The notes under the pieces are model-generated. The model did not search any database. It worked only from the letters and a program-made list of their open reading frames with translations, and had not been told where the DNA came from. From the IMG/VR virus record IMGVR_UViG_3300043803_001112, positions 1 through 41,865 of that record: DNA of 41,865 nucleotides; one strand, 5' to 3'. This document shows, one piece after another, positions 33,857-41,865 of the stretch; within the stretch, counting starts at the first letter, position 1, and every line of letters begins with the position of its first letter. A program made the translations under genes and the position numbers. This DNA is from a virus.

Positions 33857-34686
33857 TGAGTAAATTCATAAAATATGAAAATTTAGATTTTAGAATAAAT
33901 AGCGAAATTTTTTATTCTACATCTGTTAAAATTTCTTTAAGATCTAATATTCAACCAGTTTTATTAGCTGATGGAAGTTTATTGAGATACGCTCCTCAAG
34001 AGACTGTGGTTGGATCGTTATCTACAGAATTTTATCTTACTGGATCGTTACCAAATTATCTTAATATAGTAAACTCTTCAGAGTCAAGTATAAATTGTAG
34101 TTTTGGTGGCGTTTCTGTTGAAAATTGTTATGTTAAAAGTATAAGTTTTACAGCATCGCAATTTTCTCCTATTTTATTAAGTATTGATTTTGATTGGTAT
34201 GGAAAAATAAACTCTACAAATAGTACATATAATTTAAAGAATAATGATATAGGTGGGCCAAGTGGGCCAACTGGTCCAGCCGTGCAAAAATTAACACAGA
34301 TTTCTCATTCAAATAATTCTTATATATCTGATTTATCTAATGTTTTTGGATTTTCTGAGATTTTTAGTTATTCATATAATGAAAGTTGTGATAGAGTTCC
34401 ATTTTATAAAAATGGTGAAATAACGCCATTTAGAGTAGCAAAAATAAATAAAGCAAAAGCGGTATCAGTTGATGGTAATTATTTTAAAAAATCTAATGTT
34501 TTAGATATTGAGGGTATAGAATCTATTTGCGATATATATTTAAAAGATTATAATAATAATTTATTAAATACTTTTAGTATATCTGGTAGATTGGATTCAA
34601 GATCTTTGAATATAGATTCAAATGGAATATTACAAAGCACTATGGCAATTAGCCAAAGGGTTGCTCCACTTAGGAATTCATTATGA
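33856..34686 (+). CDS. Second tip protein related to the tube fold
   Basis: A 276-residue protein. The first half carries LADGSLLRYAPQETVVGSLSTEF and a strand set CYVKSISFTASQFSPILLSIDFDWYG that corresponds to the SVGxIPxxS strand pair of gene 31211 and of the tube protein. The second half (SEIFSYSYNESCDRVPFYKNG, then KAKAVSVDGNYF, ICDIYLKDYNNNLLNTFSISGRL) matches their second domain in order. A Gly/Pro-rich GGPSGPTGPA linker, collagen-like, joins the halves. I read it as a third tube-fold paralogue, likely another ring of the distal tail. It starts with TAATG overlap to the fibre-like gene and ends with ATGA overlap to the next. Confidence 0.58.
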   Translation: MSKFIKYENLDFRINSEIFYSTSVKISLRSNIQPVLLADGSLLRYAPQETVVGSLSTEFYLTGSLPNYLNIVNSSESSINCSFGGVSVENCYVKSISFTASQFSPILLSIDFDWYGKINSTNSTYNLKNNDIGGPSGPTGPAVQKLTQISHSNNSYISDLSNVFGFSEIFSYSYNESCDRVPFYKNGEITPFRVAKINKAKAVSVDGNYFKKSNVLDIEGIESICDIYLKDYNNNLLNTFSISGRLDSRSLNIDSNGILQSTMAISQRVAPLRNSL

Positions 34687-36686
34687 GTAAATTTTTAGAC
34701 ACGCAGTTTTCAGTTTCTGGAATAGCTAATTTTGATATTGGCGATTCTTATGTGCAATATAATTTAGTTGACTTTGAATATTTTACTGGCAATTTAAAAG
34801 ATCCAACTAATTTGTCTGGTCTTTACGCATGGTTCAATCTCGATGATTTAAATAATCTAGAATTTGATGCATCAGGACGTATTTATAAATGGTATAATAA
34901 CGCTGTAGGTCATGAAATAGGTCAAGATTTAAATAATACCACTTCAAGTCAAAATCGTCCTTTTTATAATCAAAATAAAAATTGTGTTAGTTTTGAAGCT
35001 GATTTTTCAAATTTTACTCTTAATAGTTTATTTACCACTGGCGACGGTTTTGTTGGTTTTTTGACTGGGGATCGTTGTTGGTTTATTGTTTATGAGTTTG
35101 ATGATTTAAGAAGAGGTGATTACGGCTTTACAATAAAACCAAACATAGCAAGTATAATTGATACAGATTTATACGCCGCTTCAAGATATCCAACAGATTG
35201 CGCAAGCAGCGGTTTTTTAGGGATCTCCGGTAATACTGATATATATAAATGGAATTTAAATACTTCTGTTGGTTCTCAACAATTTGTCATTAATGCAACA
35301 GGAAGTGCAGAGAATAATCCATTAAATGTAAATTCAGCTTTTTCTGCTTCTAAGGTATTGAGCAATAAGAACATTATTTCTATTATAAAAAATGATACGA
35401 CAAATAATTTAAGATTAAGAAACAATGGATATGAATTATTAAATATAAACAGCACAAATCATTTCAATTCTGGATGCAGTGGTTTAATGATAGGCGCGGC
35501 AAATAATAATCATCCTTCTCAAAATAATGTATTTAATTATGATGGTTCAGATATTTCTTATTATGAAATATTGGGTTTTGCTAAAACACCAACTGATGAT
35601 GATATATTGGCGGTAGAAAAATATCTTTTTGAAAAACATTTTACAAATGATGATGGCTTATATATTTGTAAATCTAATTTTACTGTTTCTGATTATCGTT
35701 ATTCTCCAATAAATATAACTGGATCTCAATATCTAACAAAAGAAATCGATTCTGTTTTTAATAAAACATATGGATGTTCGGCCAGTTTTTCTACAAAAGC
35801 CGAAAGAATGAACTATGGAGATAATTATTTTACAAATGTAATACCTAATATAAATAATTTAAATTCACAATTTAATTTAAATTATGATGGTCTTACTGAT
35901 ATTCAAGCTAAATGTCTAATAGGATTTTTTCAAAACACTTTCGAATATACTCCTAAAAATATTCTTGATTCTTATGAAAATGTTAAAATAGATTTATTCT
36001 TTCCATATAAAAACAACTCAAAAATTTATTTTTCTGATTTGCAATATAATTCGGTAGAAGCTAATTTAAATAAGATTTCAATCAAATGCGAATCAGCTTA
36101 TGATTCTAGTTTAGACTATAGAGGGTTTCAGGTTACTGGAAAAGATGTAACTTCTTTTTTTAACGAAACTAAATCTTATTTTAAGAATGACGTAGTCTAT
36201 TATAATACAAATGCAGAAAGTCAAAAAGGTTATTATTGGTATACTGGAATAGATAATACTATTCCCGCACATACGCAAAGACCTTCTGGAGCAAATTCAT
36301 TATTTACAAGATCTTTTTATTTTCAACCAGAATTAGATTTTGAAATTCCAATTTCTCCAAAATTTACAAAAACAGAATTCAATAATTCTGCCGCTGCTTA
36401 TGAGAACTATGGAATTAATAAAACTAATTTAGAATTTACATATAATTTATCAAATAGATCTGATAAAGAAACTGAAGCTATTTTAAAATTTTTAGATTCG
36501 AATGCTGGTTTTAAAATTTTTGAAATGACATTGCCAGCCCCTTATAATAAATTAATAAATGTTTATTGTCCAGAATGGAATCATTCATATAAATTTAAAA
36601 ATAATCATGATCTTTCAGTCAAATTTATAGAATTTAAAGGTTTAACAGAGTCGGACATATATTTTAATACGTTAATAAAATTATGA
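34683..36686 (+). CDS. Minor tail protein, lambda M-like, with inserted LamG-like domain
   Basis: A 667-residue protein. After a short start segment, residues about 37-320 form a LamG-like jelly roll: GLYAWFNLDDLN, a W-containing IYKWYNN strand, NRPFYNQNKNCVSFE, CWFIVYEFDD, then SYYEILGFAKTPTDDDILAVEKYLFEKH, the usual final strand and helix. The remainder holds two copies of an M-like module: first about 360-475 (NLNYDGLTDIQAKCLIGFF ... KIYFSDL), second about 555-665 (LEFTYNLSNRSDKETEAIL, FEMTLPAPYNKLINVYCPEW, LSVKFIEFKG). In lambda, M sits in the tip below the tape measure and next to L. The LamG domain is an added adhesin unit. ATGA overlaps at both ends give strict coupling. Confidence 0.7.
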   Translation: MSKFLDTQFSVSGIANFDIGDSYVQYNLVDFEYFTGNLKDPTNLSGLYAWFNLDDLNNLEFDASGRIYKWYNNAVGHEIGQDLNNTTSSQNRPFYNQNKNCVSFEADFSNFTLNSLFTTGDGFVGFLTGDRCWFIVYEFDDLRRGDYGFTIKPNIASIIDTDLYAASRYPTDCASSGFLGISGNTDIYKWNLNTSVGSQQFVINATGSAENNPLNVNSAFSASKVLSNKNIISIIKNDTTNNLRLRNNGYELLNINSTNHFNSGCSGLMIGAANNNHPSQNNVFNYDGSDISYYEILGFAKTPTDDDILAVEKYLFEKHFTNDDGLYICKSNFTVSDYRYSPINITGSQYLTKEIDSVFNKTYGCSASFSTKAERMNYGDNYFTNVIPNINNLNSQFNLNYDGLTDIQAKCLIGFFQNTFEYTPKNILDSYENVKIDLFFPYKNNSKIYFSDLQYNSVEANLNKISIKCESAYDSSLDYRGFQVTGKDVTSFFNETKSYFKNDVVYYNTNAESQKGYYWYTGIDNTIPAHTQRPSGANSLFTRSFYFQPELDFEIPISPKFTKTEFNNSAAAYENYGINKTNLEFTYNLSNRSDKETEAILKFLDSNAGFKIFEMTLPAPYNKLINVYCPEWNHSYKFKNNHDLSVKFIEFKGLTESDIYFNTLIKL

Positions 36687-39349
36687 CATATGTAAATACA
36701 ACAGGAAAACATATTGGTGAATGCTTGACGGGTTTTGGATCTAGTTATCCAGTAGTAATTTATAATAGTGGAAATTCTGATGTAGAGTACGCTATTGATG
36801 TCAAAAATAATACAAATGTCTTTTCTACATCTAATTCTGAATTAATAATTAATAACGGTTCGACTGGAGTCTTTTATATATTTTATAAACCAACAATCAC
36901 TGCTTCTGCGGCTGATGAAACAGCGGATTTTACAATCTTTAGTCAATCTGTTGAAGATGGAGCTATTGATCCAAGCGGTTTAATAACAATAAATGCAACT
37001 GGATCAAGAATAATAACCAATACAGCAGGAGCAGTGCGTAAATTTGTAGCTTTAAAAAATTACGATGTAAATAATGGAATTAATTATGATTTTAGCTGGT
37101 TACCTCCAACTGGTACTGGATCTTTGAAAAATTATTATTTTACAGGATATCAATTAGATATTGCAACAGGTACTGATTTTGTAACAAATACCGTTTTTAC
37201 GACTGGAATAATTAGCGCTCAAAACACGACAAACAATCCTAAATTTGCGTCTTTTTATGGATATCCAGAATTAGAAAATACAGTAAATGTTTCTAAAAAA
37301 GATTTTCCAACTTTAATTTTAGACACTGGTTATTATGCAAGAATTTATACATATAGCACTAACAATACTGGAATAAGTATTTATGCTACAGGTATAGATT
37401 CGGTTAGTGAACAGTTGTCTGAAGAAGTTATTAATGGAAATTCTGGAGTTAAACCAAACATTGAATTCAAGAAAAAAGCATTAAACGTTTATATAGAAAA
37501 TGGTAATTACATAAATTACGATTTATCACAAAAAATATTAAAAACAAATCAAACAATTTCTGATTTTACATTTTATTCCGGTATAAATGTTTATTTTCCA
37601 GGAAATTCAACGTTCTCTTCTAAAGATGAAAATAGTTATGCTGTCGATTTAAATAATGTAGTATTACAAAACTTCACGGGAGATGCAAATGGTACTTTTA
37701 TTAATTTTTACATACCTTACAATTGCAATATAATTGGAAACTTTGGAAAAGGTGGAGATATTATTACTTCTGATGTGTGGATGAATACTGATAAAAAAGG
37801 GTTTCTACAAAGCGTGTTAGACAAAACAACAGCAGAATACAATAAAACAAACCCAACATTATCAGATTCAAAATCTGGTGGAAATGTATTAAAATTAGAC
37901 GCTAAAACAGATAAGGATATAAAAGATTTTATTTATAATATTTATACGGAAAAAAATAGTTTCATAGCTGCTGGTGGAGGTGGTAATAAAGCTGGCATAG
38001 CTGAAATTGCAGGAGTTGGTGAGGCTTATGGTTTAAGTTCTGATAATTTAATAAAAGGGACTCTTTATCAATTAAATGGAGCTTTTAATAAATATGGAAT
38101 AAATACTAAATATGATCTATTTAGAGGACAAGCCACTCATGTTAGAAATGGAGACGCAATTACTACATCGTCTACTATTGTTGCTTCTTTTTTCTCAAAT
38201 AAATCAGAATATGGAGAAGACGGTTCTAATACTTTTTATTTTAAATATTTAGATCAGATTTCTACTTTTAGTTTTAGTAGAGATAAGTATTATCAACCTG
38301 AAATATACACTGACGTAAATAGTTTTCCTATAGATGGTAATCCAAGAGGTTTAAGTTTTGTAAGTATGCCTGGCGCAGTTTCTCAAGCTGGAAATTTAAT
38401 TAAAAAATACTCTAATTCGTCGTTAAGGTATTCTTTATACAACACTGATATACCTACTGATTATATTTTTAGATTAGAAAATTCTTTATTGACAAGCTCG
38501 TCATCTTGGGTAGCACAAAACAATAACGCTTCAACAATTTTTACTTTAAATACGTTAAGCGGAGGAGTTTCATATAATTCTAATTTTAATTCAACAGGAT
38601 ACAGAGCTTTAACTATTACAAACGGTTCTCTTTCTGGGCTTATTTCTGGCTCATCAACTTGTAAGAATTTTGATTTGTATCTAGTTGGTTGTTTTGGGGG
38701 AACAATGACTCCACCAAAAACCTTCAACTTGATAAATTGGTATGCAGACGCAACCAAGATAAGCCAAAAACACGTAAATTTCAAACAATTCACTGATACA
38801 AATGTTTCTATTAATAATTTTGCAGAGTCTAATACTTTTAATTTTTTCACTTCTTTATTGTACAATTTTAAAATTAATAATGAAGCGACAAAAGATTTCT
38901 TTTTATTCAATAAAGGGGCTGCAAATTCATATTATCAATTGTCTAAATGTTTGAATACTAGTTCTTTCACGATATATCCATTCATTTTAAATATAAAAAG
39001 AACTGGATCGGTTTATACAATATACGTAAACGGGCAATTGCATACTTTTTATGATTTAAATTTTAGTACAGAATCATCAGCAAGAAATATAAATAACTTT
39101 ATTTCAGAAATATTATCTACAACATTTAGATTAGAAAATAACGACACTGCAATGTCTACTAGTTTTTTTGATATTTTATGTTACAATAGAGTTCTATTTA
39201 ATGATGAAAATAGAAAAGTTAATAATCATTTATTGCAAAGTTATATGAAATTATTTACAGGAATAGCTTCGAATTCTTATTTAAATATTACTGATAGAGT
39301 TAGGTTTCCAAATATTTTTAATTTAGCTGGTAAAATATCATCATTATAA
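36683..39349 (+). CDS. Large multidomain tail-tip adhesin-like protein
   Basis: An 888-residue protein with no single family. Residues 1-110 resemble an Ig-like ASPM/Hydin-type domain (YPVVIYNSGNSDVEYAID, GSTGVFYIFYKP). Residues 115-255 look like fibronectin type III (FSWLPPTG, YYFTGYQLDI, LDTGYYARIYTYS). A mixed middle includes a Gly-rich IGNFGKGGDI and AAGGGGNKAG pair around 350-435, as seen in some tail receptor-binding proteins. The C-terminal third, from about 593, is LamG-like (a FRLENS start, FDLYLVGCFG, YTIYVNGQLHTFYDL, FFDILCYNRVLFNDENR). It lies between M-like and L-like genes, where lambda has nothing of this size, with ATGA and TAATG overlaps. A host-binding tip component is inferred. 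Confidence 0.6.
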   Translation: MTYVNTTGKHIGECLTGFGSSYPVVIYNSGNSDVEYAIDVKNNTNVFSTSNSELIINNGSTGVFYIFYKPTITASAADETADFTIFSQSVEDGAIDPSGLITINATGSRIITNTAGAVRKFVALKNYDVNNGINYDFSWLPPTGTGSLKNYYFTGYQLDIATGTDFVTNTVFTTGIISAQNTTNNPKFASFYGYPELENTVNVSKKDFPTLILDTGYYARIYTYSTNNTGISIYATGIDSVSEQLSEEVINGNSGVKPNIEFKKKALNVYIENGNYINYDLSQKILKTNQTISDFTFYSGINVYFPGNSTFSSKDENSYAVDLNNVVLQNFTGDANGTFINFYIPYNCNIIGNFGKGGDIITSDVWMNTDKKGFLQSVLDKTTAEYNKTNPTLSDSKSGGNVLKLDAKTDKDIKDFIYNIYTEKNSFIAAGGGGNKAGIAEIAGVGEAYGLSSDNLIKGTLYQLNGAFNKYGINTKYDLFRGQATHVRNGDAITTSSTIVASFFSNKSEYGEDGSNTFYFKYLDQISTFSFSRDKYYQPEIYTDVNSFPIDGNPRGLSFVSMPGAVSQAGNLIKKYSNSSLRYSLYNTDIPTDYIFRLENSLLTSSSSWVAQNNNASTIFTLNTLSGGVSYNSNFNSTGYRALTITNGSLSGLISGSSTCKNFDLYLVGCFGGTMTPPKTFNLINWYADATKISQKHVNFKQFTDTNVSINNFAESNTFNFFTSLLYNFKINNEATKDFFLFNKGAANSYYQLSKCLNTSSFTIYPFILNIKRTGSVYTIYVNGQLHTFYDLNFSTESSARNINNFISEILSTTFRLENNDTAMSTSFFDILCYNRVLFNDENRKVNNHLLQSYMKLFTGIASNSYLNITDRVRFPNIFNLAGKISSL

Positions 39350-40395
39350 TGAACACTTTATTTAAACTTAATAATTATGTAATATTAGATTTATTTGAAA
39401 TAGAATTGGAATCTAACGAAGGGTATTTAAGATTTCATGGGTCTAAGAATTTTAACAAAAATTTATTTTTCCAAAATAAAGAATATATTTTTATACCTTG
39501 TGAGTTTTCTTCTTATGAAACCTCCTCGGACGGTAGGCAAAGTAGACCTAAATTGCAAATCGGTAATATAAATAATTATTTTTCTAAAGTGTTGCAAGAC
39601 AGAAACGATCTTATAGGTAAAAATTTTAATAGAAAAAAAATATTAGCTAAAGATTTAGACGTTAGTAATTTTGAAAATAACATTAATCCATATGGAATAT
39701 CTAGTTTTAATACTTATATAGCGTTTGATAGGTTTGTGGTAAACGCAAAGATTGCAGAAAATTTAAATTTAGTAGAGTTGGAATTAACAACAAAAGTCGA
39801 TGTTGAATCATTATCTATTCCTGCAAGAAAAATTACTAATGATACGTGTTCGTGGAATTATAGATGTTATGGATGTAATTATGGAAACAATAGAGATTAT
39901 TCAGGGCCTAAATTACCAGTAACAATAGCGGGTGGTTTCAACGGTTATTTAGGAGCGCCAGTTGCTGATGAAAATGATAAAGTTTTTGTTAAAAAAGCGA
40001 ATAGCACTAATTCAGGAGATTTATATGATTTACCTTATAATGGCAGTTATAATTTAACGAGCTTAACATATAAAAATGAATGGTTGGCTACCACTTCTTA
40101 TGTGGTTGGAGATTTTATTTATGTAGATGCTGTTTCTAACGCTAATTTAGAAAACGATGAATCGGAAATAGTTTCTTTAAACAAACCAAAAAATTATTTT
40201 GTTTGCATAATTAATAATGTAAATAAATATCCTTCACAAAATACTGACGTTTGGAAACAAGATAAATGCTCGCGTACTTTAAGAGGATGTAGATTAAGAT
40301 TTAATGATAATGTTAATTTAACTAAGGATAAGCCGTATTTACCATTTGGGGCCTTTCCAGCTACATTCCCATACAACAATGAATCTAAAACCTGA
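39349..40395 (+). CDS. Lambda L-like minor tail protein (iron-sulfur type)
   Basis: A 348-residue protein. The N-terminal two-thirds carry the L fold (RFHGSKNFNKNLFFQNKEY, then a LEIxL-type strand LVELELTTKVDVESL). The C-terminal part has the L hallmark cysteines: DTCSWNYRCYGC (Cys167, Cys173, Cys176) and DKCSRTLRGCRLRF (Cys307, Cys314), then LPFGAFPATFP. Lambda L uses four such cysteines to hold a 4Fe-4S cluster. The roughly 130 residues between the two cysteine groups are far longer than in lambda, an insertion of an aromatic/polar domain (GGFNGYLGAPVADEND onward). It follows by TAATG overlap; its end overlaps the K-like gene by 17 bases. Role: join the tip ring to the J-type hub. Confidence 0.85.
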   Translation: MNTLFKLNNYVILDLFEIELESNEGYLRFHGSKNFNKNLFFQNKEYIFIPCEFSSYETSSDGRQSRPKLQIGNINNYFSKVLQDRNDLIGKNFNRKKILAKDLDVSNFENNINPYGISSFNTYIAFDRFVVNAKIAENLNLVELELTTKVDVESLSIPARKITNDTCSWNYRCYGCNYGNNRDYSGPKLPVTIAGGFNGYLGAPVADENDKVFVKKANSTNSGDLYDLPYNGSYNLTSLTYKNEWLATTSYVVGDFIYVDAVSNANLENDESEIVSLNKPKNYFVCIINNVNKYPSQNTDVWKQDKCSRTLRGCRLRFNDNVNLTKDKPYLPFGAFPATFPYNNESKT

Positions 40396-40717
40396 AATAC
40401 ATGATGAATTGCGATCTTATTCTAATAAAAATGCTAATGAAGAGGTTTGTGGGTTTATTGTAGAAAAAGACTCGGTAATTAAATTCATTCCAGTCGATAA
40501 TAAACACCCAGAAAAACAAAATCACGTTTTAGTTTCTCCTAAAGATTACTTGCAAATAAAAAATAATTACACAATTTTATACTATTTTCATAGTCATCCT
40601 GAAAGCTTTGATTTTTCTAATGTTGATTTATTTTATCAAAAATATCATAATTTAAATATGATTATCTATGATATTAAACAAAACATCTTTAAAGAAAAGA
40701 AGTGTAAATTAATATAA
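40379..40717 (+). CDS. Lambda K-like JAMM/MPN protease, single domain
   Basis: The start chosen gives 112 residues; a longer ORF from 40346 would add 11 residues overlapping the L-like gene and lies before the natural N-terminal helix (LKPEIHDELRSYS). The zinc-protease motif is present: Glu22 in EEVCGF, then FHSHPESFDFSNVD with His71, His73, Ser80 and Asp83. Spacing between the second His and the Ser is one residue shorter than the usual JAMM pattern. Lambda K joins this domain to an NlpC/P60 peptidoglycan hydrolase; here that second domain is absent. K family proteins act in tail-tip assembly and may process the neighbouring I-like ubiquitin-fold protein. The start overlaps the end of the L-like gene. 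Confidence 0.82.
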   Translation: MNLKPEIHDELRSYSNKNANEEVCGFIVEKDSVIKFIPVDNKHPEKQNHVLVSPKDYLQIKNNYTILYYFHSHPESFDFSNVDLFYQKYHNLNMIIYDIKQNIFKEKKCKLI

Positions 40718-40720
40718 TAT

Positions 40721-41230
40721 ATGGTTAATATTAAATTACATGGTATTTTCGAAAACTATGTGAAAACAGAATGGCATTTAAATGTCAAAACTGTTTTTGA
40801 AGCATTTGAAGCTATTGAGGCTAATAGTGGAAAATTGTTAGAAGCTTTGGGTAATTTTCAGGAATATTTAACACACTTTATCATATATGTTGATGATAAA
40901 CCAGTAGCTCATGAATATTTTAATTCGCCAATATTAAAAAAAGATTCGAAAATAGAGGTTGTTCCATTGATATTGGGATCAACACTTGGTTTTGATATAT
41001 TAATTGCTATTCTTTTGATAGCGATATCGACAGGAATTTCAATGTTAATAACCAGTTTAATGACTCCAAAAGCCCCAAAAGATATTAAAAATAATTCAAG
41101 ACTCTTTTCTGGTTATGAAAACGTAACTAAAAGAAACGTGTCAATTCCTATAGGTTATGGAAGATTGAAAATAGGAAGTATCGTTGTTGCCAATGATGTA
41201 ATATTAACAAATAAAATTAATAATAATTAA
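40721..41230 (+). CDS. Lambda I-like tail assembly protein
   Basis: A 169-residue protein. Residues 1-85 form a beta-grasp (ubiquitin-like) domain: NIKLHGIFENYV, a VKTVFEAFEAIE helix, HFIIYVDDKPV and SKIEVVPLILGS. A hydrophobic stretch (ILIAILLIAISTGISMLIT, about 91-110) is probably a membrane-active or hub-inserting segment. The C-terminal part carries the I-family signature LFSGYENVTKRNVSIPIGYGRLKIGSIV (given here as LFSGYENVT and PIGYGRLKIGS). In lambda I is needed for tail-tip assembly but is not in the finished tail. Three bases follow the K-like gene; J-like follows after three more. The order L-K-I-J is that of lambda. Confidence 0.85.
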   Translation: MVNIKLHGIFENYVKTEWHLNVKTVFEAFEAIEANSGKLLEALGNFQEYLTHFIIYVDDKPVAHEYFNSPILKKDSKIEVVPLILGSTLGFDILIAILLIAISTGISMLITSLMTPKAPKDIKNNSRLFSGYENVTKRNVSIPIGYGRLKIGSIVVANDVILTNKINNN

Positions 41231-41233
41231 TTT

Positions 41234-41865
41234 ATGGGCGCGAATTCAATATATCCAGTAAGATTAACGGAAGACATGGAAAGAGATATTCCGCAAAGTA
41301 TTGGAGCTTCAAATCAGGTTCAGCAGGGTTCTAACAGTTCAGATCCAAATTTATTAATAAACACATCTTCTTTAAGCGCTTCCTCATCTGGAGCAGATGT
41401 AGTTAAAATATTTATAGAAAATGATTTAGTTTCTACGATATCATATGCATCTTCTTTTATAACAGCAGATGCGACTTTAGATACAGAATCTTTTTATGAA
41501 AGCAATGATCTTTTATGTGAAGGGCCTATTGAAGGTTTGGTAGATAAAGATGGTAATATTTTAAATTTGCTTGATTTGAATTCTACGGTTAAAAATAGAA
41601 ATTCTTCATTAGCTTATGGTATTTATTACAACGATATTTCAGTAAAAGATAAAAACACAAATTTATTAAATTTAACAGCAGCTAATTTTAATTTAACTTT
41701 AGGAAATGAAGTAAACAATTTTAATGATATATCAAGCAGTGTCTACTCTTATGATTCTAGAGTTTACGATTTAGATCAAGATCCAAATATAGCTAGTTTT
41801 AATAATTTAGATAAATCGTATATAGGAGAACAGTTTTCTGATTTAACGTCTAATCCATTATATCA
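41234..41865 (+). CDS. Lambda J-like tail hub / host-specificity protein (3' partial)
   Basis: The frame is open from the ATG at 41234 to the window edge, giving 210 residues of an incomplete protein. The first 60 residues are polar and Ser-rich. After a short strand-rich part comes LLCEGPIEGLVDKDGN, the segment that marks the start of J family proteins (lambda has SEGPIEG at the equivalent place), followed by YGIYYNDISVKD and a NFNLTLGNE strand, also in the expected order. J forms the central hub below the tip ring and usually binds the host receptor. It is the last gene of the coupled tip operon as far as visible; it probably continues for another 1000 or more residues, as J proteins do. 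Confidence 0.82.
   Translation, partial: MGANSIYPVRLTEDMERDIPQSIGASNQVQQGSNSSDPNLLINTSSLSASSSGADVVKIFIENDLVSTISYASSFITADATLDTESFYESNDLLCEGPIEGLVDKDGNILNLLDLNSTVKNRNSSLAYGIYYNDISVKDKNTNLLNLTAANFNLTLGNEVNNFNDISSSVYSYDSRVYDLDQDPNIASFNNLDKSYIGEQFSDLTSNPLY

Noticed and set aside
38461-38910. Minus-strand 149-residue ORF inside the 888-residue tip protein
   Set aside because: It lies wholly antisense within a strictly coupled operon and resembles no protein.
40346-40378. Longer start for the K-like protease at 40346
   Set aside because: The extra 11 residues lie within the conserved end of the L-like gene and precede the expected N-terminal helix.

Overview
The window is a 41.9 kb piece of an AT-rich (by eye about one-third GC) genome of a long-tailed phage. 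It is almost wholly coding and carries the tail half of a siphovirus-type structural region. A tape measure of 2591 residues, a two-domain tube protein and tail-tip genes related to lambda M, L, K, I and J (in that order) support this. No integrase, tRNA, replication, capsid or packaging gene is visible. Most start codons are preceded by A/T-rich sequence, often TAAAA-like, with no Shine-Dalgarno. That habit, and the fibre repeat families, would fit a Bacteroidota host, but the host is an inference only.

Layout. (1) 3-13661, plus strand: receptor-binding genes. They are an incomplete fibre built from nearly sixty 17-residue repeats and ending in an intramolecular chaperone (peptidase S74) domain, a 2809-residue modular fibre with 15 copies of a hinge motif, a LamG-like protein and a fibre-assembly chaperone. 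(2) 13682-17712: a sugar/sulfate modification cassette, made of an FkbM-type methyltransferase (+), two glycosyltransferases (-), a small unknown protein (-), a PAPS-type sulfotransferase (-) and a divergent APS kinase (+). (3) 17722-18234: an unknown small protein, followed by a strong bidirectional terminator. (4) 21597-18286, minus strand: a neck-to-tube operon (stopper-like, HK97 gp10-like, candidate terminator protein, tube protein). (5) 21653-41865, plus strand: two candidate tail assembly chaperones, the tape measure, then a tightly coupled tip operon whose last gene (J-like) runs off the window.

How it works together. A divergent control region at 21598-21652 feeds the neck/tube genes leftward and the chaperone/tape-measure/tip genes rightward. 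Tip proteins include two apparent paralogues of the tube protein, a fibre-like protein set between them, and two proteins carrying LamG-like domains, so adhesion functions are built into the tip as well as the side fibres. The cassette at 13682-17712 contains both an enzyme that should make PAPS and one that should use it, next to glycosyltransferases. This suggests that the phage makes and sulfonates a glycan or protein, either on its own virion or on the host surface; the target cannot be read from the sequence.
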